From Streptomyces sp. NRRL B-1347 (GTDB lineage Bacteria; Actinomycetota; Actinomycetes; Streptomycetales; Streptomycetaceae), in NCBI RefSeq assembly GCF_000720325.1, contig NZ_JOJM01000044.1, positions 3,719 to 67,718 on the forward strand: a DNA stretch of 64,000 nucleotides, written 5' to 3'. The number at the start of each line of letters is the position of its first letter. The first letter of the stretch is position 1. Positions 1 to 12,291 of the stretch are shown piece after piece. Under the pieces are notes generated by a model. That model saw only the letters and a list, made by a program, of their open reading frames with translations. It was not told where the DNA came from and searched no databases. Position numbers and translations under genes: made by a program.

Positions 1-3000
1 CCGGTGACGGTGCCGATGCTGCGCAAGGACCGGACGGAGGTCCAGGCGCTGACGGCCGCCGTCGCCGAACTCCACGTCCACGGCGCCGCAGTCGACTGGG
101 AGCGGGTGTTCTCCGGGCGCGGCGCGCGGCGGGTGGCCCTTCCCACGTACGCCTTCCAGCGTCAGCGCTACTGGCTCGACTCCATGGCGGCCGTCGGCGA
201 CGTCGGCTCGGTGGGCCTCGGACCGGTATGGCACCCGCTGCTGGGCGCCGTGCTCTCCCTGGCGGGCGGCGACGGGGTGCTGCTCAGCGGGCGGTTGTCG
301 ATGGCCACGCACTCCTGGCTCGCCGATCACACGGTGCAGGGCATGGCGCTGGTGCCCGGGACGGCCTTCATGGAGATGGCCGCCCGAGCGGGTGACCAGG
401 TGGGGTGCCCCCGGGTCGACGAGCTGGTGATCGAGGCGCCCCTGGTGATGCCCGAGCGCGGCGGGGTGCAGATCCAGGTCGAGGTGCGGGAGGCCGATGC
501 CGAGGGCCATCGTGAGGTGAGCGTGTACTCACGACCGGAGTCGGCCGATGACCGGGCCGACCTCGGGGAGCCGTGGGTACGGCACGCACACGGTGTGCTC
601 ACCCCGCCCGGCCCGGCCGCCTCCTTCGACTTCGTGAAGTGGCCGCCCTCCGGGTCCAAGCCCGTCGACATCTCGGGCGGATACGAGCACGCCGCCGAAC
701 ACGGGCTGCGCTACGGCCCCGCGTTCCAAGGGCTGCGGCGCGCCTGGCGACGCGGCGACGCGGTGTTCGCCGACGTCGAACTGCCCGAGGACCAGCTCGG
801 CACCGCGAAGTACTTCGGCCTGCACCCGGCGCTGTTCGACGCGGCCCTCCACGCCATCGGCGTGGGCAAGGAAGTGCGCGGCGGCGACGACGCGCCGAGC
901 GCGGGCACTCTGCTGCCGTTCTCGTGGCGAGGCTTCTCCCTGGACGCCGTCGGCGCGGGAGCGCTGCGCGTCCGGGTGGTCCCGGACGGGCGTCAGGCGG
1001 TGTCCCTGGCGATAGCCGACACGTCGGGCCGCCCGGTGGCGTCGGTCGACTCGCTCGTTCTGCGGCCCATGCAGGCGGACGCGCTGAGGAACGCGAGCCG
1101 CAAGACCGGTGACGCGCTGTTCCTCATGGAGTGGACGGCGGGCGCGGCCGCGCCCGCCGAGGGCGTGGCGTCGGGCTGGTCGGTGGTCCTTGGCGACGAC
1201 CGCCTCGGCGTGGGCGCCGCCCTGGAGGCGTCGGGCGTCACCACCGACGTGTACACGGACCCGGCGGCGCTCGGTGACGCCGTGGCGTCGGGCACGCTCA
1301 TGCCCGGCACTGTGGTGCTGCCGGTGGCTTCGGACGGCTCGGCCGTGGCGGGCGAGGTGCATGCGCGGGTCGCCGAGGTACTGGAGACCGTCCAGTCCTG
1401 GGTGGCGGACGAGCGGTTCGCGGGGAGCCGGCTGGTGCTCGTGACCCGGGGGGCCGTGGACACCGGCGACGGTGTGACGGATCTGGCGGGCGCGGCCGTG
1501 TGGGGACTGGTGCGCTCGGCGCAGTCGGAGAACCCGGGCCAGGTGGTGCTGGTCGACATCGATGACGTCGAACGGTCGGCCGGGCTCCTCGCGGGCGTGG
1601 CGGCTTCCGGCGAGGAGCAGGTGGTGGTGCGCTCCGGCGAGGTCCGCGTGCCGCGCCTGGGCCGGGCGCCGCTCTCGGGCGAGGCTCAGGAGCGGGAGGT
1701 GTTCGGTTCCGGCTCGGTCCTTGTGACGGGGGGCACAGGGCTGCTGGGCGGCTTGGTGGCCCGGCATCTGGTCACCCGGCACGGCGTCCGGAAGCTGGTG
1801 CTGTTGTCCCGCCGCGGGGCGGAGGCCGACGGCGCCGCCGGGTTGCGGACCGACCTGGAGGCCGCGGGCGCCGAAGTGGTGATCGAGGCGTGCGACGCCG
1901 CGGACCGCGAGGCACTCGCCACGGTCCTTTCGGGGCTGCCCGAAGAGTTCGCGCCGAGCGCTGTGGTGCACGCGGCCGGGGTGCTCGACGACGGGCTGTT
2001 CGCGTCCCTGACGCGCGAGCGGGTGAGCGCGGTGCTGCGGGCGAAGGTGGACGCGGCCTGGAACCTGCATGAACTGACCGCGGACATGGACCTGTCGGCG
2101 TTCGTCCTCTTCTCCTCGGCCGCCGGTGTGCTCGGCGCGGCCGGACAGAGCAACTACGCCGCGGCCAACGTGTTCCTGGACGGCCTCGCGTCGTGGCGGC
2201 GCACCCAGGGGCTGCCGGGCGTCTCGCTGGCATGGGGCCTGTGGGAACAGGCCGGCGGCATGACCGGGCACCTCGGGCAGGAGGACCTGCGCCGGGTGGC
2301 GCGTTCGGGTCTGGTGCCGCTCTCCTCCGAGGAGGGCCTGGAGCTGTTCGACGAGGGCGTCACCTCCGGCCGGGCCGTGGTGATCCCCACCCGCCTCGAC
2401 CTGGGTGCGCTGCGCGCCCAGGGGGCCGCGATGCCCGCCGTGTTCCGTGCCGTCGTCCCGGAGCCCGCGGCCCGGCGCACGGCCCGGGCGGCCGAGTCCG
2501 AGTCCGGCGACCAGTCCGCCCAGTTGCGCCGGCGACTGGCAGGCCTTTCGGAGACCGAGACCGAGGAGGCGCTGCTCGAACTGGTGCGTACGCTCGCCGC
2601 CGCGGTGCTCGGGTACACGTCACCCGACGAGGTCGACACCAGCCACGAGTTCATGGAGATGGGCTTCAACTCCCTCACGGCGGTGGAGTTCCGGAACCAG
2701 CTCGCCGCGGTCACCGGCCTCCGCCTTGACACCACGGTGGTCTTCGACCATCCGCGCCCCCTGGAGCTGGTGTCCCATCTGCGGCCCCGGCTCGCGGCCG
2801 GAATCGCGTCCGCTCCCGCCGACCGCCGGCCCAAGGCGCCGTCGGCCCAGGCCGCCACGTCGACGCCCGCGACCGCGCCTCCGGCCTCGCAGGCGGACGC
2901 GCCCGACACCCTCGGCTCCCTGTTCCGGGAGGCGGCGGCGCTGGGCAAGACCAAGATCGGCATGGATCTGCTGGTGAACGCCGCGCGGCTGCGTCCCACC

Positions 3001-3714
3001 TTCGAGGACCCGGCCGACTTCGAGGGGACCATCAGGCCCGTGCGGCTCTCCCGGGGTGCCGAGCACCCCCGGCTGATGTGCTGCTCCTCCTACATGGCGC
3101 TGGGCGGCGTCCACCAGTACGCGCAGCTCGCCGCCCCCTTCCGGGGCAGCCGGGACGTCGCGGCCCTGCCCGCCGTGGGGTTCGTCCAGGGCGAGAGCCT
3201 TCCGGCCACCCCGGAGGCGCTGTTCCGCCTCCAGGCGCGGATCGTCTCGGAGTACGCCGACGGCGCCCCGGTCGTCCTCGTCGGTTCGTCGGCCGGCGGA
3301 ATGGTCGCCCACTCGGTGGCCGCCGCTCTGGAGAGCCAGGGCACACCGCCCGCGGGAGTCGTCCTGCTGGACACCTACCTCCCGGACAGCGCGAGCATCG
3401 GCCAGTTCGAGAACACCATGCTCGACGAGATGTACGAGCGGGACGCCCTCGTCTCCATGGAGGGCGTCCGGATGTCCGCCATGGGGTGGTACCTGCATCT
3501 GTTCGAGGGGTGGAAGCCGCCGGAGAGCGCGGTTCCCAGCCTTCTCGTCCGTGCGGCGGAACCGATGGGAGAGCTGGACCCGGACGCGCCGGGCTGGCAG
3601 TCGGACTGGCCGGCCGACTCCGTGATCGACGTACCCGGAACCCACTTCACGATGGTGGAGAAGCAGGCGGCCACCACCGCACAGGCCATCGAGGACTGGG
3701 TGTCCGGCCTCTAG
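1..3714 (+). CDS. Type I polyketide synthase, final module (partial, 5' end outside window): AT(end)-DH-KR-ACP-TE
   Basis: The reading frame is open from base 1, so the gene begins upstream. It starts in the C-terminal end of an acyltransferase domain, so extender specificity cannot be read. A dehydratase follows with His at codon 110 in the HxxxGxxxxP pattern and Asp at codon 280. The ketoreductase (from about codon 570) has the Rossmann GTGLLG pattern, the LDD motif of B-type KRs and the catalytic Tyr in a SNYAAAN context. The ACP carries its serine at codon 891, preceded by Asn instead of the usual Asp. The C-terminal thioesterase has Ser1097 in GSSAG and His1215 in GTHFTM. A terminal TE marks this as the module that releases the chain. 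A 12-bp hairpin follows the stop. The assignment to a modular PKS is certain; the product is unknown. Confidence 0.97.
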   Translation, partial: PVTVPMLRKDRTEVQALTAAVAELHVHGAAVDWERVFSGRGARRVALPTYAFQRQRYWLDSMAAVGDVGSVGLGPVWHPLLGAVLSLAGGDGVLLSGRLSMATHSWLADHTVQGMALVPGTAFMEMAARAGDQVGCPRVDELVIEAPLVMPERGGVQIQVEVREADAEGHREVSVYSRPESADDRADLGEPWVRHAHGVLTPPGPAASFDFVKWPPSGSKPVDISGGYEHAAEHGLRYGPAFQGLRRAWRRGDAVFADVELPEDQLGTAKYFGLHPALFDAALHAIGVGKEVRGGDDAPSAGTLLPFSWRGFSLDAVGAGALRVRVVPDGRQAVSLAIADTSGRPVASVDSLVLRPMQADALRNASRKTGDALFLMEWTAGAAAPAEGVASGWSVVLGDDRLGVGAALEASGVTTDVYTDPAALGDAVASGTLMPGTVVLPVASDGSAVAGEVHARVAEVLETVQSWVADERFAGSRLVLVTRGAVDTGDGVTDLAGAAVWGLVRSAQSENPGQVVLVDIDDVERSAGLLAGVAASGEEQVVVRSGEVRVPRLGRAPLSGEAQEREVFGSGSVLVTGGTGLLGGLVARHLVTRHGVRKLVLLSRRGAEADGAAGLRTDLEAAGAEVVIEACDAADREALATVLSGLPEEFAPSAVVHAAGVLDDGLFASLTRERVSAVLRAKVDAAWNLHELTADMDLSAFVLFSSAAGVLGAAGQSNYAAANVFLDGLASWRRTQGLPGVSLAWGLWEQAGGMTGHLGQEDLRRVARSGLVPLSSEEGLELFDEGVTSGRAVVIPTRLDLGALRAQGAAMPAVFRAVVPEPAARRTARAAESESGDQSAQLRRRLAGLSETETEEALLELVRTLAAAVLGYTSPDEVDTSHEFMEMGFNSLTAVEFRNQLAAVTGLRLDTTVVFDHPRPLELVSHLRPRLAAGIASAPADRRPKAPSAQAATSTPATAPPASQADAPDTLGSLFREAAALGKTKIGMDLLVNAARLRPTFEDPADFEGTIRPVRLSRGAEHPRLMCCSSYMALGGVHQYAQLAAPFRGSRDVAALPAVGFVQGESLPATPEALFRLQARIVSEYADGAPVVLVGSSAGGMVAHSVAAALESQGTPPAGVVLLDTYLPDSASIGQFENTMLDEMYERDALVSMEGVRMSAMGWYLHLFEGWKPPESAVPSLLVRAAEPMGELDPDAPGWQSDWPADSVIDVPGTHFTMVEKQAATTAQAIEDWVSGL

Positions 3715-3722
3715 CGCAGTAC

Positions 3723-3757
3723 GCGCCCGCCCGCACCGACGGCCCGCGGGCGGGCGC
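3723..3757 (+). terminator. Hairpin terminator after the TE-containing PKS gene
   Basis: A perfect 12-bp inverted repeat (3723-3734 with 3746-3757, loop 11 nt) starts 8 nt after the stop codon. There is no T tract, as is usual for Streptomyces terminators. Confidence 0.7.
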
Positions 3758-3826
3758 CCCACGCCGCAGCCGAGGCCGGCGCGGCACACAGCTTTGACGC
3801 AGGGTTTTACCCAAGGCAGGAGTTAG

Positions 3827-6800
3827 GTGAGCACCATGTTGAACGGGTCCAGTGACTCGGGAGATTCCATCGCGCAGGCTGGACCGGGCCGTGACGAGAG
3901 CACTGAACTGCCCTCACTCGGTTCGGACTTCCACGAACTGCCGGACCTCGAACAGCGCAGGGTCCTCTTCGACCTGGTACGCGCACACGTAGCCGCGGCG
4001 CTGCGGTCCGAGTCGCCGCGCACCCTCGACGCCGGGAGTTCGTTCCTCGACCTGGGCCTCGACTCGCTGGCGGCGGTCACTCTGCACCGCGGACTGGTCG
4101 CCGCCACCGGGCTCACCCTCGAGGTGACGCTCGCCTACGACCACCCGACCCCCGGCGAACTGGTGGACCACCTCCACCGGCGGATCGTGCCCGTGGCCAC
4201 GGACGAGGCCGCCCCCGCGCGTGCCGTCGTGGGCTCGGACGACCCCATCGCGATCGTCGGGATGAGCTGCCGCTTCCCCGGTGGCATCAACAGCCCCGAG
4301 GACCTGTGGAAGGTCGTCTCCGAGGGCGTGGACGCCATCACGCCGTTCCCCACCGACCGCGGCTGGGACCTGGAGGCGCTCTACAGCCCGGACCCGGACC
4401 GCCCCGGCACCAGCTACGCGACCGAGGGCGGGTTCATCCACGACGCGCCCGAGTTCGACGCGGAGTTCTTCGGCATATCGCCGCGCGAGGCGCTCGCCAT
4501 GGACCCGCAGCAGCGGCTGCTCCTCGAGACCAGCTGGGAGGTCTTCGAGCGGGCCGGAATCGACGTGACCGAGCTGCGGGGGAGCCGCACCGCCGTCTTC
4601 ACCGGCGCGGAGCACCACGACTACGGGCCCCACCTCCAGAGCACCAAGAGCGGCCTCGAGGGCTATGCGCTGACCGGCATCGCGGGCAGCGTCGCCGCCG
4701 GGCGCATCTCCTACACCTTCGGCTTCGAGGGCCCGGCGTGGACCGTGGACACCGCGTGCTCCTCGTCGCTGGTCTCCCTGCACCAGGCGGCGCACTCGCT
4801 GCGCCAGGGGGAGTGCGATCTGGCGCTCGCCACCGGCGTCGCCACCATGCCGACCCCGGGTGACTTCATCCTCTTCAGCCGCCAGCGCGGGCTCTCCTCC
4901 AACGGGCGCTGCAAGGCGTTCGGTGCCGAGGCCGACGGCACGTCATGGGCCGAGGGCGTCGGCGTCCTCCTGGTGGAGCGGCTCTCCGACGCCCGGCGCA
5001 ACGGCCACGAGGTGCTGGCCATCGTGCGCGGCTCCGCCGTCAACCAGGACGGCGCCAGCAACGGCCTGACGGCCCCCAACGGGCGCTCCCAGCAGCGCGT
5101 CATCCGGCAGGCGCTGGCCAACGCCGAGCTGACCGCGGACCAGATCGACGTGATCGAGGCGCACGGCACCGGAACCTCGCTCGGCGACCCCATCGAGGCG
5201 CAGGCGCTGTTCGCCACCTACGGCGAGAGCCGCCCGGAGGGGGACCCGGTGTGGCTGGGCTCCCTCAAGTCGAACATCGGCCACACCCAGGCGGCCGCCG
5301 GTGTGGGCGCCGTCATCAAGATGGTGATGGCCATGCGCCACGGCATCCTGCCCAAGACGCTGCACGTGGAGGTACCGACCCCGCACGTGGACTGGTCGTC
5401 GGGCGGTGTGGCGCTGCTCGCCGAGCAGCGCGCCTGGCCGGAGACCGGGCGGCCACGCCGGGCCGGCATCTCCTCGTTCGGCATGAGCGGCACCAACGCG
5501 CACGCCATCATCGAACAGGCCCCGCCGCAGGAGCCGGCCCCCACCACGGACGCCGACGCCGACCCGGACACGGCCTCCCAGCCCGTGTCCTGGCTGGTCT
5601 CCGCCAGGAGCGAGGAGGCGCTGCGGGCGCAGGCCGCGCGGCTGCGCGAGCACGTGGTGCGCCACCCCGACGCGCGGCCGGTCGACGTCGGATGGTCGTC
5701 CGCCGTGACACGAGCCGCGCTCGAACACCGTGGCGTGGTGGTGGCGTCCGACCGCGAGGGGCTGCTGCGCGGCCTCGCGGCGCTCGCCGAGGAGACCGAC
5801 GCGCCGGGCCTGGTCCTTGGCAGGTCCACGGCGCAGCGGGTGGCGTTCCTGTTCACCGGCCAGGGCGCCCAGCGGCTGGGCATGGGCCGTGAACTCCACG
5901 AGACCTACCCGCTCTTCGCCGACGTGTTCGACGAGGCGTGCGACTACCTGGATGTGCGCCTCGGGGCCTCCGTGCTCGACGTGGTCTTCGGCCCCGAGGA
6001 CGACGACGCCGCCGCGACCGGTGACGAGCTCAACCAGACGATGTTCACCCAGGCCGGTCTTTTCGCCTTCGAGGTGGCCCTGTTCCGCCTGCTGGAGTCC
6101 TGGGGCGTGCGCCCCGACTTCCTGATGGGGCACTCGGTGGGCGAGATCGCCGCGGCCCACGTCGCCGGGGTGCTGTCCCTGGAGGACGCGTGCGCCCTGG
6201 TGGCGGCCCGCGGACGGCTGATGCAGGAACTGCCCGAGGGCGGCGCCATGGTGGCCGTCCAGGCAACGGAGCAAGAGGTGGCCGAGAGCCTGGAGGGCCG
6301 CGAGGACCAGGTGTCGCTGGCGGCGCTCAACGGCCCCACCTCGGTGGTGCTCTCCGGCGACGAGGACGCGGTGCTCGAACTCGCCGCCCACTGGGAGGCC
6401 CAGGGCCGCAAGACCAAGCGACTGCGGGTCAGCCACGCGTTCCACTCCCCCCGGATGGACGCCATGCTGGAGGAGTTCGGCCAGATCGCCGCCTGCCTGG
6501 CGTACTCGACCCCGGCCATCCCGGTCATCTCCAACGTCACCGGCGATGTCGCGGGCGCCGAACTGGCCACCCCGGAGTACTGGGTCCGCCATGTGCGGGA
6601 AGCGGTCCGCTTCGACGACGGCATGCGCCGCCTCGCCGACCAGGGCGTGACGACGTGCGTGGAGCTCGGCCCCGACGCCGTGCTGACCGCGATGGGCCAG
6701 GACTGCCTGGACGCCGTCGGCGCCGACGCGGCCTTCGTGCCCCTGGCCCGCTCCGGGCGCGCCGAGGCCCAGACGCTGGCGCAGGCGGTCGCCACCCTGT

Positions 6801-9800
6801 ACGCGAACGGCGTCGGCGTGGACTGGGACGCGGTGTACTCCGGGCGCGGCGCACAGCGCGTCGCCCTGCCGACCTACGCCTTCCAGCACAAGCGGTACTG
6901 GCTCGAGTCGGGCGGCGCCGTGACCGGCGACGCCCGGAGCGTCGGCCTCGGCAGGGTGGACCACCCGCTGCTCGGCGGCCTCACCGAACTGGCCGAGGGC
7001 GACCGCACGGTGCTGACCGGACGCCTGTCGCTGCAGACCCACCCGTGGCTCGCCGACCACGCCGTGGCCGGTGGAGTGCTCTTCCCCGGCACCGGATTCG
7101 TGGAGCTCGGCCTGCTCGCGGGCACCGAGACCGGGGCGGGACGGCTCGGCGAACTCACCCTTGAGACCCCGCTCCTCCTGCCGGAGCAGGGCGGCGTCCG
7201 CGTCCAGCTCGTGGTCGGCCCCGCCGACGCGTCCGGCGTACGGCCGCTGGGCGTGTACTCGCGCTCCGACAGTGACGAGCCGGGGGAGGAGTGGGTGCGG
7301 CACGCCCAGGGCGTCCTCGAGGCGGACAGCGGCGCCGCGGTCACCGACAGCCTGCTGCAGTGGCCCGTCCCGGGCGCCGAACAGGTGCCGATGGAGGGCT
7401 TCTACGAGGGCCTGGCCCAGGTCGGTTACGGATACGGACCGGTCTTCCAGGGCCTGGAGTCGGTCTGGCGCCTTGACGGCGACGTCTACGCCGAGGTGGC
7501 GCTGCCGGACTCGGCCGCTCAGGAAGCCGGACGGTTCGGTCTGCACCCCGCCCTGCTCGACGCCGCTCTGCACGCCATGGAGATGGGCGACTTCGGCGGC
7601 GAGAGCGGACGCGTGACCCTGCCGTTCTCCTTCACCGGGGTGACCCTGCACGCGGTGGGCGCCGGACGGGTGCGAGTGCGGCTGCGCCCGCAGGGCAAGG
7701 ACACGGTCGCGCTGCTGGTGACCGACGCCACGGGCGCGCCCGTCGCCTCGGTGGAGTCGCTGGTGGTGCGGGAGGTGGCGGCCGAGCGGTTCGCGTCCGG
7801 GCCGCGCTCCACCGGCGGCGACGGAACGCTCTTCCGGGCCAACTGGGACGTGCTCGCCACCGCTCGCGGCGGCGACCGGACCGCGGCCGGTGTGTCCACG
7901 GCCGTGGTCGGCGCCGACCGGGCGCGGGTGAGCGAACTGCTCGCCGCCTCCGGTGTCGAGCACGCCGAGTACACCGGAGTGGACGCGCTCGTCACCGCCC
8001 TCGACGAGGGTGCCGCGGTGCCCGACGTGGTCTGGGCCTGGTGCGACGCCGGGCCGGACGTCGACGATCTCGCCGACGCCGCCCACAAGGCCACCCACCG
8101 GGCGCTGGCCCTGGTGCAGTCCTGGCTCGCCGAGGACCGGTTCGACGGATCCCGGCTGGTCGTGGTGACCCGCGACGCGGTCGCCGCGGGACCGGGCGAG
8201 GGCGTCGCCGGACTGGCCAACGCCGCCGTGTGGGGACTGGTGCGCTCGGCGGCCACGGAGAACCCGGGCCGGCTCCTCCTGGTGGACCTCGACCGCCACG
8301 CCGAATCGGCCACCGCGGCCGCCGGTGTGGTGACGACCGCGATGGCGGCGGGCGAGCGCGAGGTGGCGGTCCGCGCCGGCCAGGGGCTGGTCCCCCGGCT
8401 CGCCAGGAACGCCTCCGGGCGGGTGCTCGAAGCCCCCGTCGGCACCTCGGCGTGGAAGCTCGGCACCACGGGCGGCGGCACCCTGGACAACCTCTCGCTG
8501 CTGCCCGACCCTGCGGCGGAGGCGCCGCTGGCCCCCGGATACGTCAGGATCGCGGTGCGTGCCGCCGGTCTGAACTTCCGTGACGCGCTGATCGCCATCG
8601 GCATGTACCCCGAGGACGACGCCACCATGGGCGGCGAGGGCGCCGGTGTGGTCCTGGAGGTCGGCCCGGGCGTGACCGACCTGGCCCCCGGAGACCGGGT
8701 CATGGGCATGATCAACGCCTCGTTCGGGCCCATCGCGATCGCCGACCGGAGGCAGATCGTCCACATGCCGCGCGGCTGGACGTTCGCGCAGGGAGCCTCC
8801 GTGCCGGTGGTCTTCCTGACCGCCTACATCGGCCTGGTGGAACTCGGCAAGCTGCGGGCGGGCGAGTCCATCCTGGTGCACACCGCCACCGGCGGTGTGG
8901 GCATGGCGGCCGTGCAGCTCGCACGCCACCTCGGCGCCGAGGTGTACGCCACGGCCAGCCCCGGCAAGTGGGACACCCTGCGGGCGATGGGATTCGACGA
9001 GGAACACATCTCCTCCTCCCGTGACCTGGACTTCGAGCCGCGCTTCATGGAGGCGACCGGCGGCCGGGGCATGGACATGGTGCTGGACTCGCTCGCCCGC
9101 GAGTTCGTCGACGCCTCCCTGCGGCTGCTGCCCAGGGGCGGGCGGTTCCTGGAGATGGGCAAGATCGACGTGCGCGACCCCGAGGTCGTCGCCCAGGACC
9201 ACCCCGGGGTGAAGTACACGGCGTACGACCTGGTCGCGGCCGACTACGACTGGGTCCAGCGGATGCTGGTCGAGCTGGTCGAGCTCTTCGACAGCGGCGC
9301 GCTGCACCCCATCCCGGTGACGGCGTGGGACGTGCGGCGGGCCCCGGACGCGGTGCGGTACATCAGCCAGGCCCGGCACATCGGCAAGAACGTGTTCACC
9401 ATGCCCCGGACCCTCGACCCCGAGGGCTCGGTACTGGTGACCGGCGGCACCGGCGGCCTGGGCCGCGAGGTGGCACGCCATCTGGTGGCCGAGCGCGGCG
9501 TGCGCAACCTGGTGCTGGTCTCCCGGCGCGGGCCGGACGCGGAGGGCGCCGCCGACCTCGCGGCCGAACTGACCGAGGCGGGCGCCTCGGTGACACTGGC
9601 GGCCTGTGACGTGGCCGACCGTGCCTCGCTGGAGCAGGTGCTGTCCGGCATACCCGCCGACCACCCGCTGACCGCGGTCGTGCACGCGGCGGGCGTACTC
9701 GACGACGGTGTCATCGACACCCTGTCGCCGAAGCGGATCGACGCGGTCTTCGAGCCGAAGGTCGACGCGGCGTGGAACCTGCACGAGCTGACCCGGGAGA

Positions 9801-10726
9801 CGGACCTGGCGGAGTTCGTGATGTTCTCCTCCGTCGCCGGTGTGTTCGGCAGCCCGGGACAGGGCAACTACGCCGCCGCCAACTCGTTCCTGGACGCGCT
9901 CGCCGCACACCGGCGCGGCCTCGGCCTCCCGGCGGTCTCACTGGCCTGGGGCCCGTGGGAGCAGGCCGGCGGCATGACCGGCACCCTCAGCCAGGCGGAC
10001 ATGGTGCGCATGGCGCGCGAGGGCATGGCGGCCCTGTCCATGGCGGGCGGTCTGCGTCTGCTGGACGCCGGCGCCGTGAGCGAGGACGCCCTGCTCGTGC
10101 CGATGCGCCTTGAGACCTCCGCGCTCAGCGGCCAGACCGACATCCCCACCCTGCTGCGCGGCGTGGTCCGGGCGCGGAGCAAGGCGGCGGGCGGCGGCAA
10201 GGCGACCGCTCCCGAATCGGCCAAGGTACGGCTGGCCGGTCTGGCCGGAGCCGAACTCGAGCGGGCGCTGCTCGATCTGGTGCGCGGCAGCGCGGCGATG
10301 GTCCTCGGGCACAGCGGCGCCCAGTCCATCGAGCCCGACCGCTCCTTCCAGAACCTCGGCTTCGACTCGCTGGCGGGCGTGGAGTTCCGCAACCGGCTGA
10401 ACTCGGCCACCGGGCTCCGCCTCCCCTCCACGCTGATCTTCGACAACCCCACGCCCGCGGTGCTCGCCGAGTATCTGCGCGGCCGGGTGGCGACGGACGG
10501 CCCGGCCGAGCCGGACGTCGATCCGGAAGAGGCCAGGATCCGCGCCCTGCTGACGTCGATCCCGCTGGAGCGGCTGCGCCGCGCGGGTCTGCTCGACACA
10601 CTCACCGAGCTGGCGAGCGGCAAGGACCAGGCCGAGAAGGACACCGAGGAGAAGGAGACGGACTCCATCGACGCGATGGACGACGACGACCTGATCGACA
10701 TGATGCTCGGCGACCTCGACACCTGA
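3827..10726 (+). CDS. Type I polyketide synthase, loading plus first extension module: ACP-KS-AT-DH-ER-KR-ACP-docking
   Basis: The 2299-residue protein starts at GTG 3827 behind AGGAG (ATG 3836 is an alternative). An N-terminal ACP (Ser80 in LGLDSL) precedes a KS with active Cys311 in TACSSS and its two conserved His motifs. The AT has Ser770 in GHSVG and a HAFH motif at 870-873, which by known signatures indicates malonyl-CoA. The DH has His1078 and Asp1245. The ER has a GGVGMA NADPH motif near 1685-1692. The KR is B-type (LDD) with Tyr2015, and a second ACP carries Ser2181. All reductive domains look intact, giving a saturated C2 extension. The acidic helical tail (about 2230-2299) resembles a C-terminal docking domain, so the chain passes to another PKS not in the window. 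An N-terminal ACP without an AT or KS before it suggests it accepts a starter loaded in trans, plausibly by the ligase and acyltransferase downstream. Confidence 0.96.
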   Translation: MSTMLNGSSDSGDSIAQAGPGRDESTELPSLGSDFHELPDLEQRRVLFDLVRAHVAAALRSESPRTLDAGSSFLDLGLDSLAAVTLHRGLVAATGLTLEVTLAYDHPTPGELVDHLHRRIVPVATDEAAPARAVVGSDDPIAIVGMSCRFPGGINSPEDLWKVVSEGVDAITPFPTDRGWDLEALYSPDPDRPGTSYATEGGFIHDAPEFDAEFFGISPREALAMDPQQRLLLETSWEVFERAGIDVTELRGSRTAVFTGAEHHDYGPHLQSTKSGLEGYALTGIAGSVAAGRISYTFGFEGPAWTVDTACSSSLVSLHQAAHSLRQGECDLALATGVATMPTPGDFILFSRQRGLSSNGRCKAFGAEADGTSWAEGVGVLLVERLSDARRNGHEVLAIVRGSAVNQDGASNGLTAPNGRSQQRVIRQALANAELTADQIDVIEAHGTGTSLGDPIEAQALFATYGESRPEGDPVWLGSLKSNIGHTQAAAGVGAVIKMVMAMRHGILPKTLHVEVPTPHVDWSSGGVALLAEQRAWPETGRPRRAGISSFGMSGTNAHAIIEQAPPQEPAPTTDADADPDTASQPVSWLVSARSEEALRAQAARLREHVVRHPDARPVDVGWSSAVTRAALEHRGVVVASDREGLLRGLAALAEETDAPGLVLGRSTAQRVAFLFTGQGAQRLGMGRELHETYPLFADVFDEACDYLDVRLGASVLDVVFGPEDDDAAATGDELNQTMFTQAGLFAFEVALFRLLESWGVRPDFLMGHSVGEIAAAHVAGVLSLEDACALVAARGRLMQELPEGGAMVAVQATEQEVAESLEGREDQVSLAALNGPTSVVLSGDEDAVLELAAHWEAQGRKTKRLRVSHAFHSPRMDAMLEEFGQIAACLAYSTPAIPVISNVTGDVAGAELATPEYWVRHVREAVRFDDGMRRLADQGVTTCVELGPDAVLTAMGQDCLDAVGADAAFVPLARSGRAEAQTLAQAVATLYANGVGVDWDAVYSGRGAQRVALPTYAFQHKRYWLESGGAVTGDARSVGLGRVDHPLLGGLTELAEGDRTVLTGRLSLQTHPWLADHAVAGGVLFPGTGFVELGLLAGTETGAGRLGELTLETPLLLPEQGGVRVQLVVGPADASGVRPLGVYSRSDSDEPGEEWVRHAQGVLEADSGAAVTDSLLQWPVPGAEQVPMEGFYEGLAQVGYGYGPVFQGLESVWRLDGDVYAEVALPDSAAQEAGRFGLHPALLDAALHAMEMGDFGGESGRVTLPFSFTGVTLHAVGAGRVRVRLRPQGKDTVALLVTDATGAPVASVESLVVREVAAERFASGPRSTGGDGTLFRANWDVLATARGGDRTAAGVSTAVVGADRARVSELLAASGVEHAEYTGVDALVTALDEGAAVPDVVWAWCDAGPDVDDLADAAHKATHRALALVQSWLAEDRFDGSRLVVVTRDAVAAGPGEGVAGLANAAVWGLVRSAATENPGRLLLVDLDRHAESATAAAGVVTTAMAAGEREVAVRAGQGLVPRLARNASGRVLEAPVGTSAWKLGTTGGGTLDNLSLLPDPAAEAPLAPGYVRIAVRAAGLNFRDALIAIGMYPEDDATMGGEGAGVVLEVGPGVTDLAPGDRVMGMINASFGPIAIADRRQIVHMPRGWTFAQGASVPVVFLTAYIGLVELGKLRAGESILVHTATGGVGMAAVQLARHLGAEVYATASPGKWDTLRAMGFDEEHISSSRDLDFEPRFMEATGGRGMDMVLDSLAREFVDASLRLLPRGGRFLEMGKIDVRDPEVVAQDHPGVKYTAYDLVAADYDWVQRMLVELVELFDSGALHPIPVTAWDVRRAPDAVRYISQARHIGKNVFTMPRTLDPEGSVLVTGGTGGLGREVARHLVAERGVRNLVLVSRRGPDAEGAADLAAELTEAGASVTLAACDVADRASLEQVLSGIPADHPLTAVVHAAGVLDDGVIDTLSPKRIDAVFEPKVDAAWNLHELTRETDLAEFVMFSSVAGVFGSPGQGNYAAANSFLDALAAHRRGLGLPAVSLAWGPWEQAGGMTGTLSQADMVRMAREGMAALSMAGGLRLLDAGAVSEDALLVPMRLETSALSGQTDIPTLLRGVVRARSKAAGGGKATAPESAKVRLAGLAGAELERALLDLVRGSAAMVLGHSGAQSIEPDRSFQNLGFDSLAGVEFRNRLNSATGLRLPSTLIFDNPTPAVLAEYLRGRVATDGPAEPDVDPEEARIRALLTSIPLERLRRAGLLDTLTELASGKDQAEKDTEEKETDSIDAMDDDDLIDMMLGDLDT

Positions 10727-10730
10727 CGGC

Positions 10731-10768
10731 CCGCGAGTCCCCCCGGAGACCTCCGGGGGGACTCGCGG
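10731..10768 (+). terminator. Very strong hairpin between the PKS and ligase genes
   Basis: A perfect 18-bp inverted repeat (10731-10748 with 10751-10768) begins 5 nt after the PKS stop. It could end the PKS transcript or attenuate read-through into the ligase-acyltransferase pair, whose start lies 86 nt on. Confidence 0.75.
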
Positions 10769-10854
10769 TCCCGGCCCACGGCTCGCGGAGCGTCGGCGTC
10801 GTGGGTGGCTCCCCCCAAGAGACTTCAAGAAGAAGAAAGGCTCAGTGAAACCCG

Positions 10855-12291
10855 ATGACCGCAAAGGTCTTTGCGACGGAAGCGGTGCATGCGCTTCCCG
10901 AGTTCGAACAGAGGGCCCTGGCCATCGCCGAAGCCCTCCGTGAGCGCGGGGTCGGCGACGGCACCCGGGTCATGCTGAAGGCCAGCAACTCCGTCGGCTT
11001 CGTCGGGGTCCTCCTCGCCCTGATGCACACCGGCGCGTCGATCGTCATGGTCGACCACCAGGAGCGGGCGGAGGCCACCCAGCGCATCTGCGACCGGGCC
11101 GGGGTCAAGATCTGTGTGGTCGACGACGACACCCCGATGCCCAAGAGCGGCCCGGCCAGGGTCACCGTCTACGAGCTGCTCATGGCGTCCATGGAGCAGA
11201 CCCCCGCCGAGCGGCGGCTGTCCCTCGACACCTGGTGCGAGCTGCCCGACGGCCTGATCATGTGGTCCTCCGGATCCACCGGGGAGCCCAAGGGCATCGT
11301 CAAGACCGGGGCGAAGTTCCTGAAGAACCTGGAGCGCAACGCCCAGCAGGTGGGCCATCGCCCCGATGACGTCCTGCTGCCGCTGCTGCCCTTCTCCCAC
11401 CAGTACGGGCTGTCCATGGTGCTCATCGCCTGGCTGGTCAAGTGCTCGCTGGTCATCGCGCCCTACCGGCGCCTCGACCGGGCGATGACCATGGCGGGCA
11501 CCTGCGGGGCCACGGTGGTCGACGCCACCCCGGCCAGCTACCGCAGCATGCTCAACATGATCGGCAGCAAGCCCGCCCTGGCGGACGAGTTGTCCGGTGT
11601 CCGGATGTTCTGCAGCGGGGCGGCCCCGCTGGACCCCGGCCTGGTCGCCGACTACGTCGAGCGATTCGGACTGCCCCTGCTGGACAGCTACGGCAGCACC
11701 GAGGCCGGGAACGTGGCCTTCGCCACCGAGGACAACGCGGTCGCCTGCGGGCGGGCCGTCGAGGGCCTGAAGCTGCGGATCGTCGACGACGAGGGCGCCG
11801 TCCTCACCTCCGGCGAGGTCGGGGAGATCCAGATCCATTCGCCCGACCTGATGGAGGGCTATCTGGCGGAGGACGGCACGGTCACCCCCGTCGACCCGGC
11901 CAGGGCCGACTGGTACCCCACCGGCGACTTCGGCTATCTGGACGGCGGGGACAACCTCTTCGTCCTCGGCAGGAAGGCCGCGGCGCACCGCAACGGCCAC
12001 ACGCTCTACCCCGAGATCATCGAGCACAAGCTGGCCGCGGCCGGCTGCCTCGTCAAGATCGTCCCGGTCCCCGACGAACAGCGCGGCTGCCAGCTCTTCT
12101 TCTTCGTGGAGGACGAGCAGCAGCGCGAGCCGCGGCACTGGCGGGAGCCGATCACCTCCCTGCTGCCCGACTTCGAGCACCCCAACCGCATTCACGTCCT
12201 GGAGCGATTCCCCCTGAACCGAAACGGCAAGCCCGACAAACGAAAGCTCGAGCAGCTGGCTCTCGACCTGACGCCGCGAGCGAAGGCATGA
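10855..12291 (+). CDS. Acyl-AMP ligase (ANL superfamily), probable starter-acid activation
   Basis: The free-standing adenylating enzyme of 478 residues has the ANL core motifs: P-loop SSGSTGEPKG near 137-147, YGSTE near 282 and the C-terminal catalytic lysine region NRNGKPDKRK. Members activate a carboxylic acid as the acyl-adenylate and pass it to CoA or to a carrier protein. There is no fused carrier domain, so the acceptor is CoA or a discrete ACP; the N-terminal ACP of the preceding PKS is a good candidate. The gene overlaps the next one by ATGA, implying coupled translation. The start is uncertain: the nearest Shine-Dalgarno-like stretch (AGAAAGG, 10834-10840) lies 14 nt before ATG 10855. 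The substrate cannot be read by eye. The downstream amino-acid monooxygenase suggests an amino- or guanidino-acid. Confidence 0.88.
   Translation: MTAKVFATEAVHALPEFEQRALAIAEALRERGVGDGTRVMLKASNSVGFVGVLLALMHTGASIVMVDHQERAEATQRICDRAGVKICVVDDDTPMPKSGPARVTVYELLMASMEQTPAERRLSLDTWCELPDGLIMWSSGSTGEPKGIVKTGAKFLKNLERNAQQVGHRPDDVLLPLLPFSHQYGLSMVLIAWLVKCSLVIAPYRRLDRAMTMAGTCGATVVDATPASYRSMLNMIGSKPALADELSGVRMFCSGAAPLDPGLVADYVERFGLPLLDSYGSTEAGNVAFATEDNAVACGRAVEGLKLRIVDDEGAVLTSGEVGEIQIHSPDLMEGYLAEDGTVTPVDPARADWYPTGDFGYLDGGDNLFVLGRKAAAHRNGHTLYPEIIEHKLAAAGCLVKIVPVPDEQRGCQLFFFVEDEQQREPRHWREPITSLLPDFEHPNRIHVLERFPLNRNGKPDKRKLEQLALDLTPRAKA

Noticed and set aside
4943..9910. A 1655-codon open frame on the minus strand across the PKS gene
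   Set aside because: It is the antisense shadow of high-GC PKS coding sequence: Arg/Gly/His-rich, no motifs, no RBS.
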